Counted from the stretch's first letter, positions 21,127 to 34,387 are shown. The stretch: DNA of 64,000 nucleotides from Symbiodinium kawagutii (GCA_009767595.1 VSDK01004685.1:599234-663233); one strand, 5' to 3'. Notes: generated by a model from the sequence alone, not told the origin. Numbers and translations: made by a program.

Positions 21127-21212
21127 CCACCGCCATCACCCGCGCCTGCACCACACGAAGCTCAGCTGCCTGGCCAGCACTGGAGTCCTCGAAGGCCAAC
21201 CACGCGGGTGAT
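21127..21212 (-). CDS. Possible HAD-phosphatase exon
   Basis: The minus frame reads WLAFEDSSAGQAAELRVVQA then RVMAVG and ends at a GTCACC donor. FEDS.AG..AA followed by a VMAVG stretch resembles motif IV of haloacid-dehalogenase-like phosphatases (usually VFEDS.AG..AA..AGM.V). The usual 'AGM' is absent here, and a second minus frame (DRGALLAHQEDDPLEITRVV) overlaps, so this is tentative. Confidence 0.3.
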
Positions 21213-21799
21213 CTCCAGGGGGTCATCCTCCTGGTGGGCCAGCAGTGCGCCCCTGTCCTTTACCAAGGAGGGGGGATTACTGTTGGTGACCTGACTACAA
21301 TTCACTCCCAGGATAATTATGATTATATCAATTTATCAGCTGGTACCGAAAGACGAGCAGAAGGCCATTGCCTACGAGTTCTTGTGAAGTCACGGCAGAA
21401 CTACGAGTTCTTTAGCAGTACCTTTTCTTGACACTACAAGGCCGCTCCTTGTGTAGGACTACAAGTAGCTCGCAATAGCACAACCCCGGCAATCATGTGG
21501 TTGGCTGCATTCGCCCCCCCCCCTCTCATTCAACCATACATCTGTGGCACACTTATCATCGTCTCCGAGAGCTTTGGGACACGAAGCTCAGATCGCTATT
21601 GAAAGTCACATCAAACTGTTTGAGTAGATACAAACTGCGGCAGGTTGAAATTTTAGATCCAGAGTTGGTGAACATTAATGGATCAAAGGCACCGTTTCAA
21701 CCAATTTTTTGGTGAACTTTTGGTGAACCAAACATTCAGATCAGGTCTTAGATCAGAATGAACCTTCAGATCCTGTAGCCTTCTACCTGCAGATCTCCA

Positions 21800-21925
21800 G
21801 CAAAACCGTTGGACCTATCTCTGGTGGCTGATCCTGAATGGCCCTTCCGCCGCCCTCCTGAGCTTCAAGTAGCTCTGCCAGCCTGGTGTCATCGCTGGAG
21901 ACGGGCACAACGGATACGATGACAA
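21800..21925 (-). CDS. Possible exon
   Basis: Minus frame ILLVIVSVVPVSSDDTRLAE then LLEAQEGGGRAIQ, a hydrophobic start followed by an acidic helix. Possible GC donor at GCCATT. No AG|G acceptor at the edge. Product unknown. Confidence 0.3.
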
Positions 21926-23230
21926 GAAGGATAGTGGTAGATCATGGCAAATTGTGGTAGATTATGCTGGTGGACTATGGTGATAGGTTATATTAGACTA
22001 TATTAGATTAGAGTAGTGGCAAATGATTCATGATGGTGGTAGATTGTCGTGGTAGATCATATTAGAGTAGTGGTAGATTATGGTGGTAAGTAGTGGTAGA
22101 TTGTGGTAGAAATATCAAGCCAACACTGCTGACCCATGATTTACAAAGGGCCCCGAAACCCACTCAATGTCTATGACATCTTCGACTGATGCTCATTCTT
22201 CCCAAAGAATTGTGCATTCATTCAAATGTTGGATGGTTTGTAGCTCTACTAATCACAAATGATTGTGCAATTGATTGATTCAGCAATAATAAATTTAGGT
22301 GCAATTCATTTCCAGCAATCAAAAAATCACGGAAAAGCAGTCGACTTTAATTGTGGTAAGCTTGTCATTGAGCTTTCAGGGTAGCTTAGTATGATTACAA
22401 ATCTTAAGTCAACATTGTAGTAGCGATAGATTCGAATTTGTGAACAAAAACAAAACGTAGTGGTTGACCAACAAAGGCGTCACATATATGGGCAGGTTAT
22501 TGATGTGGGCCGCCCATCATCCATGTGAGGTCAAAAATCTGCGTTGTTCAGGGAACCGAATACAACAAAGGAACTTTGAGATGTCTGGCTTACTGACTTG
22601 GAAGATCCTGATATTGAACAAGCGATGGATTGCGTTCTTGGCGCACTACGGAACGCTGCACCGAAAAATAAATGATCAAAATCAATTCCAGGCTGCTACG
22701 ATACATGAACATCTCAGCACTTGACAAACCTGTACTGACATCATTGGACCCCATGTCCGTGGCATCCTCATCACCCATGCGTTTTCTACAGAACGCCACG
22801 AAATGGGAGGCTCTGAGGGAGACTTTGTGGGTGCGCCAATCATGTCGAGCTGGGCAGCACCTCCTACCCTCAGCCATACTCCGATTCACCGCGCCGGTGG
22901 CTATGCGGTGATCAGCTCAACGGCGATAGATCTCGTTGCTGGATCTCCGCTTACTGAATTGGCACCCGCTATTCGTGTGCCGTGGCCGCCATGTGGACCT
23001 CCAAAATCATACAAGTGATTGACCATTCATAGTAAGTAAGCATCCATAACTTTTGGCTTCCCAATTTTGAGAAATCTCCATGACTAGCAGTTCTTCAACC
23101 ATTCTTGTTGGTGAGTGTCCCCTATTCACCGCAAGTTAATCCCCAAACCAGTGATCAACCAGCTCTGATCCCTGCCATCTATAGTTGGTATCCCCTACTA
23201 TCATTGGTGACTATCCCTATCATCAGCCAT
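21926..23230. other. Mostly non-coding stretch
   Basis: 21940-22120 is a degenerate tggtagattatggt repeat. A coding-like piece at 22730-23020 (plus frame, VAGSPLTELAPAIRVPWPPC) lacks clear boundaries. A partial family A right end (cccaattttgagaaatctcc) lies at 23059. Confidence 0.35.
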
Positions 23231-23239
23231 AAATGGATG

Positions 23240-23405
23240 GTCAACGCCCCCTTACGCCATGCACCACCCCACCTACGACCTTCACCACCCCCAGGGAGCG
23301 CGCCTGCAACCAACTCCTGCGGGGTCGTGGAGTCGTTTCGCACACGCAGCCGGGCCACAGTACCTGCGATACCTCGCAGGGAGCGAGCTAGGGGAGATGG
23401 GTCGC
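23240..23405. CDS. Predicted exon island, strand uncertain
   Basis: Minus: TVARLRVRNDSTTPQELVAG after GCAG|GTACTG, ending at GTGGTG. Plus: RERACNQLLRGRGVVSHTQP after CCCAG|GGAG. Third positions are about 75-80% G or C in both. I lean to minus. Confidence 0.4.
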
Positions 23406-23919
23406 CCAAGAAGTGGCTACACCTTGCAGTGAAAAATGACCCCTATACCTCTGTTACCATCCATGAGCCCCCGAAAACGATAAACACGTAGTTTTTTGGG
23501 CCTCTCAAATATGGATCATGAGCTGTGGAAATGATGGTTTGGGGGGTCAATGGAAGGGTGTATCCCCCCAATAAATCTGGTTGCCCTACTAATGTCATCG
23601 TGTTTGGATGGACATCACAACGTTGGGAGATGTTCCTGAAACAACGGCAAAGCCAGCAAAAATCAATGAATCCGTGAACTTCGCTGGAAATTTGATCCAA
23701 GCAATTTTGAACCAATTCAAAATGACAATGCCACTTGGAGACTTGCCAACGTAGTGGATAGCCCCGCTTGACAACTGTTTGAATTGCTAAAGTCAACGTA
23801 TTCACCCTTGGGCAAACTCGGTAGTCAGAAGCAGTTTTAGAGGTAATTAATCTATAACAGGGTCTCTTCATTATCAGGTGTGATCATCCGTGTGATTTCA
23901 TGGTGTTTCACACGCAGGT

Positions 23920-24060
23920 GCTGACTTGGCATGGCCAACCAAGCTGGACCAAGCCGGAGCGCCTCCAGTGGTGGGTGAGCGCCAGAAGTACTGCCGGAGA
24001 CGGGCGGATGAGATCAACTGGAAGCGAGGGAAACTGCTTCGGTGTCAACGCCGTAAAGCA
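23920..24060. CDS. Predicted exon island, strand uncertain
   Basis: Plus: after CAG|GTGCTG, a frame reads VVGERQKYCRRRADEINWKR. A second plus frame reads VLTWHGQPSWTKPERLQWW and ends at a GTGAGC donor. Minus: LIRPSPAVLLALTHHWRRSG. The plus reading has better splice words. Product unknown. Confidence 0.4.
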
Positions 24061-24719
24061 GTGACCTCTTGACACAGCTCCATTCATCTTAACAAGTCTT
24101 AACTGATGCTATGCTCAGCCTAATTGATGCTATACTTTAGTTTGAAAGATTTGAGCTTCATGAACACGTTGGAAGGTATGAAACAAAGAAGTCGACAATC
24201 CAAGCCAATATGTAAAAGAGCATCCAGTAGCGGATGACTTGTCTGCCAAACATGTCACCAACGAACGCTTGCTGTGTGCGTGCGCGCCTGTTTGTGCGTC
24301 ATCAACACTTGCTTGATGCTTAAGTCATGACTTACAGAGGACAAAACGATCTGCGAGCCTACCATGACGCATGATTGACATTGTTGGTAGAGTAATTACC
24401 CACCATCAAGGAAATGGCCCTGCAAATCTCGTTTAATTCATGAAATTGTTGACTGCTCAAATGGGGGTGATATGGCTGCCATGGCATTGGCTCAACCCAA
24501 GCTGATCCTCCCTTGATGGAGCTCCCTTGGATATCATCCCACTTGGTCAATGTGTGAAATTGTGCTGGTTCACTGTCGGGGTCGATCATGGTATCATAGC
24601 AACCAGTAGCAAAAACTAATGATACCAAGTACGAGTAGTTGGAATCACTAGCAAACTGGTATCATAGTCTGGCCCAAGTTGGAAAACATGAAAACAACAC
24701 GTAGATGTAGGTCAGTGAG

Positions 24720-24850
24720 GTGGGTCGTCTCCATGCAAAGCCACCGACCACCCTGGAGGGTCCCTGGGTCCGTCCTTCTCTCTCCCGAAGATGGCAGCGA
24801 AAGCCTCCAAACGACTGGCGAAATCTTCTTTCCTCAAGGCTGAACGTGAT
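24720..24850. CDS. Predicted exon island, strand uncertain
   Basis: Minus: after AG|GAAAGA, KEDFASRLEAFAAIFGREKD then GPRDPPGWSVALHGD. Plus: MAAKASKRLAKSSFLKAERD ending at a GTGAGG donor. The AG|G acceptor at the island edge favours minus. Confidence 0.4.
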
Positions 24851-24959
24851 GGTGAGGCGAAGGCATTTGGGCTGGCTTTATCAACATTTGGGTCTTGCTA
24901 ATCACCATAGATACTTGGAGAACCTAAATCTCAAAGAAATTAGGAAGTTGTGAACACAT

Positions 24960-27900
24960 CCCAGAAGCCGTCTTGAGTTGGATGCTCACAAATTTTGATC
25001 TGGCTGCAGAAGAGTAGTTTTTGACAAGCACCTCCAACTCTGTGTTAAGAGATTGGAATCCTCCAATGTCGCTCTAGGGTGGGATCCACATCGATAAATC
25101 CTCCATATTAAATGATCGATCACCAGCTAGAGCAGAATTGGGGGATGCTTGATTCATGCGGTAATGTAAATAATCAAGCAATGATGGATTGTATCAACCA
25201 GCTAGATAGAGCAACATCATGGCCCAGGAAAACATCCAGGTGCTGCACCTGAATAATCTGAACAGCCTTCCCATCAGAAATGGACGATGCTTCATACCTA
25301 GTTTGAAATCTGCAATGTGTATTCTGCAGTGCCAAAGTAACACTCATTACTCTTGTTGCTGGCGCATTAATGTTGGAACAACATGTCCGTGACTGATGGC
25401 ATCTTGGACCATCATTCCTGGAAAGGGATATAGCCTCACCATCATTCATGGTAATTGACGGTGATGAGCAATACCATTTATGGAGAGATCTCATTCTTGT
25501 GCCAACGATCTAATCTACATACACAATAATACAGAGATGATACCCACGACTGTGTTTTTTGGATGAGCTATGTGATCTATTGCCACGATGGCTGACAAAA
25601 TATGATGATAACTGCATATACACATCACTAACCCATATCAAGTGTCAAATTTGTCTTGTTGCTCATCATGCCTCATAACTCATCATCCGCTTCTTCTATC
25701 AAGTGGATGCATACTGGTGACAACTATACAACCCAATCATTGACAAGCTGAACCCAGATCAAGCGTTGATGATTTTCCCCATCATCGCTTGAATCAACCA
25801 CCCAAATTCGTCATGTTTCACCACTGTTACCGCGACCGGCTGAGAGCGGCACAGCACTGGAAAGCGCTCCCCAAGTGATTCCAGCCACTGCCTGGGTAAA
25901 TTGATATGCCGAGGGTGATGAGCAATCGGTAATAATATTGACTGTTGTGATAGTACCATTACCTATAGGTAGTAGCTATTACTACCTATAATTATAGGTA
26001 CTAGTTATTACTACTGGTAACTGTTAATTATCATCATCTATGTCAAATATCAATTGATATGGTGACATGAGTCTATGTCATATTGTATATAGGTAATAGA
26101 ACCCGTGTCACCCTAGTATTGTTCACTGTCAATGTCATAAGTTCGAGCTATTGACAAATCAATTACCAATGATAGTACTGATAGTGGTATTGCCTGAGGT
26201 TTATGGGAATGGTATTAGTATGTTGCCAATGCTCAACGGTAATGGTAATGGTCAACAATTAATGGTATTGGTCAATAACTATATAGAGGCAATGCATGGC
26301 AGTAAAGGTTAATAGTTCTCATTGGTCATGATTTGTTGATACTAGGTGTTTCATTCACATCAGGTATTCGCTCAATCGGTACTCAATGAAAAACAATAGC
26401 ATTTGTCGATGATGATTTATCATAAATTGGAGATGATTGTTCGGAATGGTTAGCAATAGTAGGTACGCACAATGGTATCATTGACAATAGGCAATGGGTA
26501 TGGCAATGATCTTGCTCATGACTAAAGGCAATGAACATCGTGATGGTAAATGGTACCGGACTATTGGTTGTGATGGTACCTCAGCCATGAGCAGATTGGT
26601 CACTAACTCACTGCTGAATGCCAGCCTATCAGTCGAAGTCGAGTCATTTCTATCTGCCCAAACATCCTGGATGGACGAGTAGTTTATACAACCAGTCACA
26701 CTTGGAAAGTCCACATTGTATAATTAACTGTCAATGCTAATTAATATCGGCTATGCCAGTGCTTGTGTTCGCAAAGCACCAACCAGCTCAATCAACAACG
26801 AAACAAATGATGGCTGGCTGACAATAGCATTGACCTACATTTGTTTGCCTTTGTTTCAACCAGTTTTGATCAAAGTTATCAGATACCAGGTGCCGTTCAC
26901 AATCCTGAAAGCTTCATTCAGGGGGCAGCTGCCCGAGTTGTGTTGCTTCATGATTCATGATTTCCTAGGTTCAACAGTATTGCAAAGCCTTGATCTGTAG
27001 ATTGCATCAAGGATCTTCATTGCAAGCATTTCATCCTTACCCCCAACATGGTTGTTTTTCCTTGTTTCCCTGACTCAATCAAATTGTTTTAAGTGTTGTC
27101 CCCAAATCTTGCTCTACCATGTTACTTGACTTTATGGCATCCAACCAAATCTGCTTGGTGGTTTCAACCCCTCTGAAAATAGTGAATCAACCAGCCATAT
27201 TGAGGAAAAGAATCAGAATAAGTGTTCAACACCACTATATAACTCGAAATTTCACAACAAGAATATAGCACCCTCCTTGGGGCAAATCTCCGCTGGTAGA
27301 GTCCCCCCTCAATGCATCCAGGGCACTGGAAATCCAACGCAAAGCACTCCCGCAAAGTGATCCTCAGGGACAGCCCTGTCGACCGTCAAATGTCATATAA
27401 ATCGAGGTGCGTTGCCAAAGTGGATACATTGATTGATTTTTGGGAAGAATCGCTTTGTAGAGGATGGATTCATGTGGGCTTGCCATACCAGCCAGGTTGT
27501 AAGACAGTGCCGATCGTCCAACCGGTAATGGAGCATCATGGAGCTATGACCCATGGTCAAAGGCTATTCATGGTACGCGCTGGATGTTCTTCACAGGCAA
27601 AGGGTTCAACCGCAAGACATCATCACAAGGAGTGATGCCATTTGTGCATCATGACCAAAAAGTAATCAGAAATGGTCCCACATACAATAAATGCCGAAAG
27701 AAAAGAAAGCAACAACAGCAAATCAGGTGTACTGCCAAAACATAAGGTGGTCTGTGATGAGCTGCATTGTATACCACATCATTGAGGCTTAAGTATCACT
27801 ATAGGTGCCGTTTGTTGCGTTGCAAGTCGTGAACATGTTGGGTCGCAATCACAATCTCAAGCTACTAGGCTTACTAGGCCAAGGCAGCCAAAGGCTGGAA

Positions 27901-28040
27901 CCATTGAACCATCAAGCGACGAATTGCCAACGGGAACCAAGCAATCAACCAATAAACCACCAAATTAACCAACAATCCACCTAGGAACCTGTCACAACGC
28001 AATCAACCACCTTTCGCAACCCAGCAACTCAAACTCTGGT
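24960..28040. other. Long stretch without recognised gene
   Basis: AT-rich. Palindromic acctataggta/tattactacctataattat motifs at 25960-26015, and many ggtaatg/tcaatgg words at 26150-26480. No exon-like GC island. Frame 27312-27635 (plus) is open but without codon bias. Confidence 0.45.
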
Positions 28041-28055
28041 GGCGTTGCCAAACAC

Positions 28056-28093
28056 GTTCTCAGCAACTCGCGCTGCACCTGGCAGGGGACGTC
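28056..28093 (-). CDS. Possible micro-exon
   Basis: AG|GACGTC to GTGTTT on minus reads DVPCQVQRELLR. Short, so the call is weak. The frame stays open further (TCLATPPEFEL). Confidence 0.25.
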
Positions 28094-28393
28094 CTGCTCT
28101 TTGCTCAGACATTTAGCAAGTATGGATTCTCACAAACATTTGTAAATACAAGTCTCCACTCACCATGCTTTCAATGCCCGCAATTGAATTTTTTTGTCAG
28201 TGTCTGCAGAGGTATTCTACTAATCTCCATGCTCACCAGGACTCCTGGTGAGCCGGATGTCATGATGACACTGCGCCATAGTTGGATTCTGATACCAGCT
28301 ACGCAGGATGTGGACTCGTGCAAAAGTAGAACCTTTCGGGTTTGAAACATCCCTTGTTTGGGGCTTGCATCCGTGTAGAACCAGTGGTCATTT

Positions 28394-28475
28394 GATGGTT
28401 TCTCAAGATAAGGGAAACCCCCAAAGTGGTTGGTTTACTACCGCTACTTTAAGAACCCCTCATTTTGCTCCAGTT
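28394..28475. mobile_element. MITE-like element, family A (degraded)
   Basis: Left tggtttctcaagataaggga then aacccccaaagtggttggtt, right aagaacccctcattttgctc. The right inverted repeat is damaged. Confidence 0.5.
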
Positions 28476-28917
28476 TTCCACCAAGTACCACGCTTGTGGT
28501 CCTTGGATTCTGGGTCAAACTGTCCTGCTTTGAGAACAATGTCGCTAAACCTACTCAGCTCGAGAGAAAGGGTGGCAAAACCACTCAAAACACATACGAC
28601 TGTTGGCTAGGTTGACCAGTCGGTTGAATCTTTTAGCCATCATCCTCAGTACTTGAACATTGGTTGGATTGAATGTTTGAAGCCATTATCCTCAGCCATT
28701 TTGTTTCAAAAGAGGAGCTCCTGCTTGAAAATTGCAGCATGAGCTTCCAGAAATTCTTGAAAGGAAGGCTTATTTTCAGATCGATCTGCGATGTGATCAA
28801 AGATTCCTGAACGTTGCGATCCGCACATCAGCAGGAGTGAAGAAGCACATCGGCAATTGTGGCAGGTGAATCAAAAAGATGCTCTTAGTTTCTGAACTAT
28901 GCAAAATCGAACTATGC

Positions 28918-29012
28918 ACTTTTATGGGTACCCCAAATCATCTTGTAAATCAACCATTGATAGCAGTAAACCATCCATTTATGGGTTCCCGATGGCTTCA
29001 GAAACCAACTTA
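28918..29012. mobile_element. MITE-like element, family A-related
   Basis: Left ttttatgggtaccccaaatc, right gggttcccgatggcttcaga followed by aaccaac. The interior has a tcaaccattgatag core. Confidence 0.45.
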
Positions 29013-29115
29013 TGATTGATTCTACAATTGTCACCGTGAAAACACCTGACCCAACGCATGTCACACAACCCCGGACTGATTTACAAAAACGTTTTTTTTC
29101 TCAGGGACAAATGAT

Positions 29116-29218
29116 TGGGTACGTGCCAAAATAATGGTACCCCCTGCCAACCAATAGTGTCCTACACATCATTCTGGCCGGGCCCATTGGTTACCCTGTG
29201 GCTTGGCACATACACATA
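29116..29218. mobile_element. MITE-like element, family C
   Basis: Left tgggtacgtgccaaaataat, right taccctgtggcttggcacat followed by aca. Paired with the copy at 2551-2656. Confidence 0.55.
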
Positions 29219-29219
29219 T

Positions 29220-30250
29220 CTCCACAAAATGATTTGATAGTCGAACGATGCTGATTGGTAGACTCGTGCCATGGTCAAAACATTCTGCCAGGCTTAAACG
29301 CAACGCCACGGGCACAATGTGCACCAATGTCGCGGGCATCCTCTCTTCATACGATCCGTATGATGGATCGGCATTCTGCGCTGGGTTTTTCAAATCGGGG
29401 AAGGTTGCCGTTTTCATGGATCCTAATGTTTGGAGTAATGATTAATGATAAGAGATCCATCAAATAATGTCAGCTTGTCACTAACCTTAATTCTAGGTAA
29501 TGATGAATGAAGGAGTCGTGATGAACGATAAGGGCCCTGGCCCCTTTCTTAATCGCTACCGAACATTAATTAACTTAATTATGCGTTGCTTAAGAGCAAC
29601 AGGTCCATGAAAAAAATGGACCTTAGCCCCAGGTGCCTCTTCCTCCCAATGACGCCCTGATGGCAACATGTTGGTCCCTAGATCTGATGCAAGGCTCCCA
29701 AAGCGAACCTCCGCAACCTCAGCAGCGATGCACTTTGAGCTGATCTTCTCATGGCTGATGGGAATCAGTTGCTGATTGGTGGTACCATTGTATCTTATTC
29801 ATGATGAATTATTGATTCAGAAACGATGAAAACTGGTATCACGATCTGCTTATAGTGGTTTTATCAGAGATCATTGCATCCACTATAATCACCAAACACT
29901 AAACACAGGTTCACTTGGGCGGTTGTGGCCAATGCTAGCAAGGGCAGTCTCAACTGAGCTGGTTGTAGGAAGGCTGAGATAAAAAGAAAAGAACTTCATT
30001 ATTGAAAACACAAGGCGTCAAATCGTAGTCAAAACACTAGATTTATCTTGTCAAGATTTGTCAAGTACTAGTACAAATAGATGCTGTATATAATTCATTC
30101 CTATATTACTACCATCTATTCATACAAACATATGTATTTCTGAATGCATGTGATTCATTCATATATATTAATTTCATATATTGACAAACGTGTGTAGTCG
30201 TTCGTGCTAACGCGTGATGCTTACTGTTCATTGAGCCAGCAACAACTATA
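29220..30250. other. Stretch without confident gene
   Basis: Open frames on both strands at 29170-29445 (minus LVHIVPVALRLSLAECFDHG, plus NATGTMCTNVAGILSSYDPY) and a minus frame at 29620-29770 (KCIAAEVAEVRFGSLASDLG) lack splice boundaries. They could be decayed exons. Confidence 0.3.
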
Positions 30251-30257
30251 ACTATGC

Positions 30258-30360
30258 GGGTGTTTCTCAAAATAGGGGACCCCCAAATCATCCAATCTTA
30301 TAATTGTTTTGAATAATCAACCAGCTATTTTGGGGGTCCCCTATGGCTTGAGAAACCACC
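30258..30360. mobile_element. MITE-like element, family A
   Basis: Left gggtgtttctcaaaatagggg then acccccaaatc, right ggggtcccctatggcttgag followed by aaaccacc. It lies 70 bases downstream of the Sel1 exon donor. Confidence 0.8.
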
Positions 30361-30430
30361 ATGTCTTCAACCAACCAGTCTCGGTTCTCGCCTTCGAGGT
30401 TCCCGCAGGGCCGGCCCCTCTAATCGCGGC

Positions 30431-31562
30431 CAGGGAACTCCTCCGCTGCCTCCAAATTGGTCTCCAAGCCCAGTTCTCCGAGGCAATACATCTCAGCCAA
30501 ATACCTCAGCTGCTGCAGGTGGTCAAGGCTTGGAGCTTTCCCACAAGGTAACCTATGAACTTCATAAGGGCTAAGTCGCTGAGAATCATGGTTCATATGT
30601 TGATTCATTGATAGAAATTGTGGGTGAGGATGGTCGATGATGGTTGATGATGGTTGATGATGGTGGGTGTTGCTTCAGGATAATCTATTGGCGATGGTTA
30701 ATGACTGTTTGGATTGCTCTTGGTAATAACTGCAGTACTATCATTGTCTCGCTTCATGATGGAAAACAACTTAACAATAACGTCTTGGTTTATGGATATC
30801 CATGATCAAATGTGGTATCAATAGCATTTGGAAAATATGAACCACCGTATTTCACAAACCACAAAAAATTACAATCACCCTATGATCCAAAGCTCTCCAT
30901 CAACTACGGCTGAAATCAATGCACATACTATGAACATTGTGAGTTTAGCAGAACGACTGCGGCCCGCACAACATTGAACGAACCGTTCATCAGCGACAGT
31001 GTGCACACAGTGCGGGGCAAAGCAAAACAGTACAGTAGTACCAAATCAACCAGCAAACTAACGAACCAACCAACCGAGCAAGCAAACAACAAACTAACTA
31101 ACCATCGGATTGTTCATTCTTGATTTTGCAGGATGCCATGACCGCTTTTGCTCAATTGACATTACTGGCCATGGACCAAACAACCGAACAATCAATCAAA
31201 TGTCCCATGAAACCAAAGCAACCAAATAATCCCAACAACAACCTCAATAACCTCAACAACTAAATCAGCCCCAACGAGGATGACATCTAGCGGAATAGGT
31301 CTCTGTACACTTGGGGCTGAAAATACCGTGGAGATATGATGCGAAGAAATTACAGCAAAGGGAAAAAGAAGGCCTTAGGCTGGGAAAAAAAAACTCCAAA
31401 AAACGCACCAGCCAACGCACCCACGCAACCTCAACCTCTGCCCGGGCGCATGCACGCTAAAGGATGTCCCTTCCTTCCAGTGGCACGCAGCCACTCCACA
31501 GCCCCGGGATCCTTCTCCCGACGCAAACACAGCGCGAAGTCCAGCATTGCCTGTGGATCGTC
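30431..31562 (-). CDS. Sel1-repeat (TPR-like) protein, two exons
   Basis: Exon a (31562-31456): AG|GACGAT to a GTGCAT donor, reading DDPQAMLDFALCLRREKDPG then AVEWLRATGRKGHPLA. Exon b (30552-30431): AG|GTTACC to a GCCGCG donor, reading PCGKAPSLDHLQQLRYLAEM then YCLGELGLETNLEAAEEF. The joint is in phase (two bases plus one). The pattern A..LA.MY..GE.G...N...A...F and AVEWLRA...GHPLA is that of Sel1-like repeats, which form alpha-solenoids used as protein-interaction scaffolds. One exon thus ends a repeat and the next starts another. The gene continues on both sides; other exons were not found. The intron of about 900 bases holds no other signal. Confidence 0.65.
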
Positions 31563-31696
31563 CTTCCACACGCACAGTGAGCTTCCGAACATACACGAAG
31601 TATCGCTTATCTATAGGGGGCTGGGTCGATATTGACCACCAATTTTGTGGGGGATAAGTTCACCAACAGTGACAGTTGAACTGACCCACAGCCATA

Positions 31697-31803
31697 TGGG
31701 GATTCTTTTAAATCAGGGTACCCCCAAATCATCCAGCTTGTTACAGAAACATTTTTCATAATGAACCATCTAATGTTTGAGGTTCCCTATTTTGAGATAC
31801 CCA
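31697..31803. mobile_element. MITE-like element, family A (degraded)
   Basis: Left ggggattcttttaaatcagg then gtacccccaaatcatcc, right gaggttccctattttgagat followed by accca. A family B-like end (gaactgacccacagccatat) abuts it on the left at 31678. Confidence 0.6.
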
Positions 31804-32502
31804 TGTGCTGGCTACATGACACATGCAGATTTTGGGGCCCACGCTTCCATGAAATGACCAAGGTACCATACAGTAAACCGGGCGACGGTATGTTCTACCA
31901 AACATCTCCCCACCATGCGATGCCGTCCATGCTCGACAAACACCATGTTCCAACAGTTGTTGGTTTACATCTGGTTGTGCTCCCGCCAGAGGGTGACTGT
32001 AGAGTACCCCTACGGTTTTTGCATCTCAAAGATTCTAAGGATAGAAAATTCAAGTACAACTTGACCACCATATCCAACAGGAAGCAAAATTGTTCGCCGG
32101 CAGGCTGGTTGATGCCAACAAGCATCAGGCAACTAGGGTATTCGATCATTCACATATACCAAAATATCTTGCAAATATTCAAACCGGCTCCACAGCCAGC
32201 CAAGTGTCGACAATTTTTGAGATTGACATATCTCCAGGTTAGAAGAATCACCAATCAATGATACACCAAGCTGCATCAAATGACGTGCCTATTACTAGCT
32301 ATCATTGATCCCCACATCAAAGCTGGATCAAATCCATTATGCATCAAAGCTGCATCAACCATCATCAACCATGATTCAGTTGTCCCAGGTCAGCTAAAAA
32401 CGCCTGGTTATAACCCCTATAGTTGCTTTAATCCCCCACTATTGTCTATTGTTGATCACTATAAACAATCATTAGTGGCAACCACTCAGAAGCCACGGCA
32501 GC

Positions 32503-34302
32503 TCAGTCGTCCTTCTTCTTGGCCTCTATCTCCAGCGCCACCCGGGCTTCATCCACGTCACGAACCACGAAGCCGTGGTGCAAAATGTCCACCAGACGGG
32601 GACCACGACCCGCCAGGCTGTGGTGGATGCTGTAGGTGGAGCCGTGGTTGGTGTTGTGGGCTTTCTGCCAGGTCCTTAGCGACCAGTTGGACAACCACGC
32701 CCCTTGAAAGGCATAGAGCAGGATACCCCTGGCTCCTGGCCTCACTCCCTCCCAACCAGCAGCCACTTAGTCAAAAACTTCAAAGATCAAATGATCAGAG
32801 ATGGGATGCTTCAATCAAAGGGCGAACAATTGGAATCAGTCACACACACACAGACATTATGTGGAGCATTGAAATGTTCTTCGTTAGAAAAAAATAATCA
32901 GTATAGTCCAAGGTGGTTTTGTTCCGGTGTTCGATTTAAAGTTGGTGCCAACAGAAATGAGGTGGTATTTTCCAAGGAGATCAATGATAAAGATTTGTCT
33001 GACCAACAATACAGCAAGCGACAGAGATTCTGGGAGACGGAATAAATGTGAAGGGCTAAGAAAACATTATTCGGACCTCAATCTTCAACATCAATTCCGT
33101 TGCATCAGAAATCAAACGCAACACAACGTTCCCGTAGCAACAAACAACTTGCCAAGTGGATCCCGCCCTTATCCATCACATACTAAGTGGATCCCCTCAA
33201 CTGACCAAGATTCATGTAGAACAGTCTCCGTCTTGCACCAGTCTTTGGGAGGTTCGCTCCTCCACAGTGCAGCAGCCGGGAGTTCATCAGCAACGCCGTC
33301 CCCGCAGAGCAGCTAGCCATCTGCCCACCACCGAACTGCTCGGGGGTGCGCTCGGTACCGGGCATCACGGATAACCATTGCTGGAGGTAAGGGTCATCAT
33401 GCGTCCCGGGGAACCTCGGATGCCGGTGGAACCACCTGATTAGCGCTTGTTACAGTCACAGACAATTGCACAAGAACCTGAGTGAGGTCACAAATTTCCT
33501 AAGGTTTCATGATGTTGGCACTGCACAAGATGTGGAACCCAATATGTTCAAGCTATGATTCAACTGCCAAATTCACCCACACTCGAACAAAACACAACAC
33601 CTAGAGCACCAAAAACAGCAACAATGAACCAACAAACGACCAACACCCAGCACCTTACTCATTTTAAGCTCCCATGAGTCTCCTGCCTGTCCCAGGTCCC
33701 CAGCAGCTTCTGCCCGGGCACACGGTGGTAGGTCCCATGTCCTCCGTGACGTCCTGCAACGCCACGAAGGTCGTGAGCAGCGGCGCGCAGCAGGTCTTCC
33801 ACCCGCCGGTGTCCACGTGAACGTTCTGCCGAGGCGCGCCGGGGTCGGTGATCAAACACGAGAGCTCCACCAGAGAGGCCTCCAACTCAACGGTGCCTGG
33901 GGAGGGATGGATGGATGGATGGATGGATGGATGGATGTGGATGACTGGTTGGACTGGTTGGTGGTTGAACCAGCTGGTAATGAAAGGTATTAGTTCACCA
34001 ACCAAAACATTTTTTAGGGAAAACATGTTGAAACCACAAACCAAATAAGGATGATGATTGGAATTGAATTGGATTGGAATGGATTGGATTGGATTGGATT
34101 GGATTGGATTGGATTGGATTGATTGGATTGGATTGGATTGGACTGGATTGGATTGGATTGGATTGGATTGACTGGATTGGATTGGATTGGATTGGATTGG
34201 ATTGGATTGGATTGGATTGGATTGGATGGATTGGATGGATTGGATTGGATTGGATGGATTGGATGGATTGGATGGATTGGATGGATTGGATGATGATGAT
34301 GC

Positions 34303-34349
<47 letters not shown>

Positions 34350-34350
34350 C

Positions 34351-34387
<37 letters not shown>

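Noticed and set aside
27312..27635. 107-codon plus frame
   Set aside because: No codon bias, no motif, no boundaries.
28693..28716. cagccattttgtttcaaaag, resembling the spliced leader
   Set aside because: Only about 15 of 21 positions agree, with no gene start after it.
31761..32261. 166-codon plus frame
   Set aside because: Begins inside a family A element, has random third positions and no splice edges; probably chance.
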